From assembly GCA_965370435.1 (NCBI GenBank), contig CBDUUP010000065.1, positions 1 to 15,154 of the forward strand: 15,154 bases of DNA, read 5' to 3'. A program made the translations under genes and the position numbers. The notes beneath the pieces are model-generated. The model did no database searches and was not told the origin of the DNA. It saw only the letters and a list, made by a program, of their open reading frames with translations. Shown here piece after piece: positions 12,919 to 15,154 of this stretch. The number at the start of each line of letters is the position of its first letter. The stretch's first letter is position 1. The DNA is from CBDUUP01 sp965370435. Lineage in GTDB: Bacteria; Chloroflexota; Anaerolineae; Anaerolineales; UBA11579.

Positions 12919-14157
12919 ATGGGCAGCTACACCGGCTATACATGCAGCCTTTGCGGCCAGACCTATGGCCCGGAGGAGGTTGAATACGTTTGTCCTCAGG
13001 ACGGGGGAAATTTGGACGTGATCCTGGACTATGCGGCTATCAATAATGACGCCTCCCCGGAGGCGATTGGGTCTTCGGAGGAGTTTTCGCTGTGGCGGTA
13101 TTTGCCTCTGCTGCCGATCCCTGATCCGGGAGAGGTGGGTACGCCACTGCGGACCGCGGGGTGGACGCCGGTCTTTTCTCTGGCTAAATTGTCGGCTGAC
13201 CTGGGTATGCCCCGTTTGTGGGTCAAGGATGAGAGCGGGAATCCCACCGCTTCCTTCAAGGACCGGGCCAGCGCGGTGGTGGTGGCGAGGGCTAGACAGA
13301 TCGGGGCGGAGGTGGTGGTCACAGCCTCTACGGGCAACGCCGGGGCCGCGCTGGCGGGGATGGCGGCGGCGGTGGGCCAACCGGCTGTTATCTTCGCCCC
13401 CCGGAACGCGCCCCCCGCTAAGATCGCCCAACTGCTGGTCTTTGGGGCCAGAGTGATATTGGTGGAGGGGACTTATGACGACGCTTTCGACCTTTCGGTG
13501 GAGGCTTCCAAGGAGTTTGGGTGGTACTGCCGTAATACAGGCTATAATCCTTTCACCGCGGAAGGCAAGAAAACCGCCTCCTTTGAGATATGGGAGACCG
13601 TGCTGCGCCAGAAAGTGGCCGATAGGCCCTTGAGCATCTTTGTCTCTGTGGGGGACGGCAATATTATCTCCGGGCTGCACAAGGGCTTCAAGGATTTGGC
13701 GGCCCTCAACTGGCTGGAGCATATGCCCAGGATCTTCGGCGTCCAGGCGGAGGGATCGGCGGCGATAGCTAACGCCTTCGATGCCAACAATGAAGAGATC
13801 ATTCCCGTTTCGGCGGACACCCTGGCCGACAGCATCTCGGTGGACCTGCCGCGGGATGGCGTGCGAGCCTTGCGCGCCGCGACCCAAACCGGCGGCGCGT
13901 ATATCACCGTGGGCGATGACCAAATCCTGGCCGCCATCGCCGCATTGGGTAAAACGGGAATCTTCGCCGAACCGGCGGGAGCGACGGCCTACGCTGGGCT
14001 GGTCAAAGCTCTGGAAATGGGCCAAATAACATCGGAAGACCCCGTGTTGGCGCTCAACACCGGAAGCGGACTGAAAGATGTCAAGGCCGCATTGCGGGCG
14101 GTTCCCGAAGCGCCCATCATTGAACCGACCCTGGAAGCGGTCAAACGATTACTCTAG
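12919..14157 (+). CDS. Threonine synthase-like PLP-dependent enzyme (fold type II)
   Basis: A 412-residue PLP enzyme of the threonine synthase/threonine dehydratase fold. The N-terminus looks like a degenerate zinc ribbon: Cys9-x2-Cys12 and Cys25-Pro, but the expected fourth cysteine is replaced in CPQDGG. The PLP lysine is Lys114 in NPTASFKDRA. The phosphate/PLP glycine loops are STGNAGAALAG and, late, LNTGSGLKD. Threonine synthase (O-phosphohomoserine to threonine) is the usual label. In a catabolic operon beside carbamate kinase, an ammonia-lyase or replacement reaction on a modified amino acid is an alternative, by analogy with YgeX, though YgeX belongs to a different subgroup. ATG 12919 (GGAG at 12909-12912) is preferred over TTG 12913. 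The biosynthetic partners thrA and thrB are absent from the window. Confidence 0.85.
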   Translation: MGSYTGYTCSLCGQTYGPEEVEYVCPQDGGNLDVILDYAAINNDASPEAIGSSEEFSLWRYLPLLPIPDPGEVGTPLRTAGWTPVFSLAKLSADLGMPRLWVKDESGNPTASFKDRASAVVVARARQIGAEVVVTASTGNAGAALAGMAAAVGQPAVIFAPRNAPPAKIAQLLVFGARVILVEGTYDDAFDLSVEASKEFGWYCRNTGYNPFTAEGKKTASFEIWETVLRQKVADRPLSIFVSVGDGNIISGLHKGFKDLAALNWLEHMPRIFGVQAEGSAAIANAFDANNEEIIPVSADTLADSISVDLPRDGVRALRAATQTGGAYITVGDDQILAAIAALGKTGIFAEPAGATAYAGLVKALEMGQITSEDPVLALNTGSGLKDVKAALRAVPEAPIIEPTLEAVKRLL

Positions 14158-14174
14158 CTAGAAGAGGTATCAAG

Positions 14175-15119
14175 ATGTCCTCACCTGTTTTTTCAATCAT
14201 TGCCCCAATATATAACGAGATCGAATCCCTGTCGGAACTTTACCGGCGCGTCGGCGAGGTGATGGACTCCACCGGGGAACCGTGGGAATTGGTTTTGATA
14301 GACGATGGCTCCACGGATGGATCGTCCGACAAGATCCGGGAACTCCGGGACCAGGACAAGCGGGTCCGGGCGGTGATCTTCGCTCGCAACCACGGGCACC
14401 AGATCGCGGTCACGGCGGGATTGGATTACAGCCGCGGGGAGGCGGTGATTATCATTGACGCCGACTTGCAAGACCCCCCGGAAGTGATCCTGGACCTGAT
14501 CGCAAAATGGCGGGAGGGATTCGAGGTAGTTTACGCGGTGCGAGCCGAACGGGCGGGAGAGAGCAGGTTCAAGACCTTCACCGCTTCCTTGTTCTACCGA
14601 ATGATCCGGCGCATCACCGACGTGAATATCCCCCTGGATACGGGCGACTTCCGCCTGATGGACCGCAGCGTGGTGGAAGCGCTCAACCGGATGCGGGAGA
14701 AGCGCCGCTTCCTGCGGGGGATGTCGGCCTGGGTGGGCTTCAAGCAGATCGGGGTCGAATACAAGCGGGCCGAACGGTTTGCGGGAGAGACTAAGTATCC
14801 CCTCCGAAAGATGATCGGTCTGGCGATGGAGGCTATCACGGGATTCTCTTACCTGCCGCTGCAAATCGCCACTTACATGGGCTTCATCTCGGCGGGAGTC
14901 AGCATATTGGCGATCCCGGTGGTGATCTTTTTGCGGGCCACCGGCTCGCAGGCGTTCTACGGGCAGGCCTCGACCTTGATTGCGGTGCTGTTCCTGGGGG
15001 GCGTTCAGTTGATCTCGCTGGGCATTGTGGGGGAATACCTGGCGAGGCTGTATGATGAGGCCAAGGATAGGCCGCTTTACATCATCCGGGAAGCGCCGGA
15101 GGATGAGGAATCTGAATAA
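14175..15119 (+). CDS. GT2 family glycosyltransferase, DPM1/GtrB/ArnC-like
   Basis: A 314-residue membrane-associated transferase. A GT-A domain occupies about residues 1-230, with PIYNE at 11-15, DDGSTDGS at 43-50 and DADLQD at 95-100 (metal/nucleotide-sugar binding), plus the later TGDFRLMDR and KRRFLRGM regions. Two membrane helices lie at about 233-258 and 265-292. This arrangement is that of polyprenyl-phosphate sugar transferases, which move a sugar from UDP- or GDP-sugar to undecaprenyl or dolichyl phosphate on the cytoplasmic face. Such a product is the donor type used by GT-C enzymes like the one at 4899, so the two could cooperate, though they are not adjacent. It starts 17 nt after the PLP-enzyme gene with a GAAGAGG ribosome site. 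The final residues are acidic. Sugar specificity cannot be read. Confidence 0.92.
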   Translation: MSSPVFSIIAPIYNEIESLSELYRRVGEVMDSTGEPWELVLIDDGSTDGSSDKIRELRDQDKRVRAVIFARNHGHQIAVTAGLDYSRGEAVIIIDADLQDPPEVILDLIAKWREGFEVVYAVRAERAGESRFKTFTASLFYRMIRRITDVNIPLDTGDFRLMDRSVVEALNRMREKRRFLRGMSAWVGFKQIGVEYKRAERFAGETKYPLRKMIGLAMEAITGFSYLPLQIATYMGFISAGVSILAIPVVIFLRATGSQAFYGQASTLIAVLFLGGVQLISLGIVGEYLARLYDEAKDRPLYIIREAPEDEESE

Positions 15120-15125
15120 ATAAAA

Positions 15126-15154
15126 CCTCCCGCAGGTTCCCAACCTGCGGGAGG
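15126..15154 (+). terminator. Strong hairpin after the GT2 gene, cut by window end
   Basis: CCTCCCGCAGGTT (15126-15138) pairs perfectly with AACCTGCGGGAGG (15142-15154) around a CCC loop, a 13-bp stem starting 6 nt after the stop. The expected T-tract would lie outside the window. The AAAA directly before it would serve as the T-tract for - strand transcription, so it may be bidirectional. Confidence 0.8.

Overview
All the genes I can support lie on the + strand: a 15-kb co-directional stretch of about a dozen genes, with no rRNA, tRNA or CRISPR. Most genes are G+C-rich with ggg/gcg-heavy codon use. The intergenic gaps hold low-complexity tandem arrays and small hairpins of a kind common in environmental Chloroflexota-like genomes. 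That assignment is an inference from style and protein families; no marker gene settles it.

Layout. (1) 230-1635: a small membrane-anchored protein of unknown function followed 2 nt later by folD, closed by a strong intrinsic terminator (1660-1696). (2) 1697-2137: a gene-free gap with a repeat of two hairpins, an imperfect long inverted repeat and a candidate promoter/operator. (3) 2138-4899: an 8-oxoguanine-deaminase-like amidohydrolase and a DAO-family FAD oxidoreductase. (4) 4899-6521: an A+T-richer GT-C type membrane glycosyltransferase, followed by what looks like a leftover FAD-oxidoreductase C-terminus. (5) 6615-8365: a GntR/UTRA regulator and an ATCase-like carbamoyltransferase. (6) 8414-10117: an A+T-rich AIPR-family (abortive-infection type) protein with a nuclease-like N-terminal motif. 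(7) 10142-11122: a YgeW-like carbamoyltransferase. (8) 11118-11790: a four-helix-bundle (S23/IVS-type) gene bracketed by complementary repeat arrays. (9) 11829-14157: carbamate kinase and a threonine-synthase-like PLP enzyme. (10) 14175-15119: a GT2 glycosyltransferase, then a strong hairpin at the window end.

How they may work together. The G+C-rich genes (deaminase, FAD oxidoreductase, GntR regulator, two carbamoyltransferases, carbamate kinase, PLP fold-type-II enzyme) look like a catabolic operon. A nitrogen-rich purine or ureide would be deaminated, a carbamoyl group transferred to phosphate, and carbamoyl phosphate used by carbamate kinase to make ATP. This recalls the E. coli yge/ssnA/yqeA cluster, but the gene set differs: an ATCase-like paralogue, a DAO oxidoreductase and a threonine-synthase-like enzyme replace several members. 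Three unrelated genes (GT-C, AIPR, four-helix bundle) interrupt it, each with different composition or flanking repeats, so the operon appears to have taken up passengers repeatedly.
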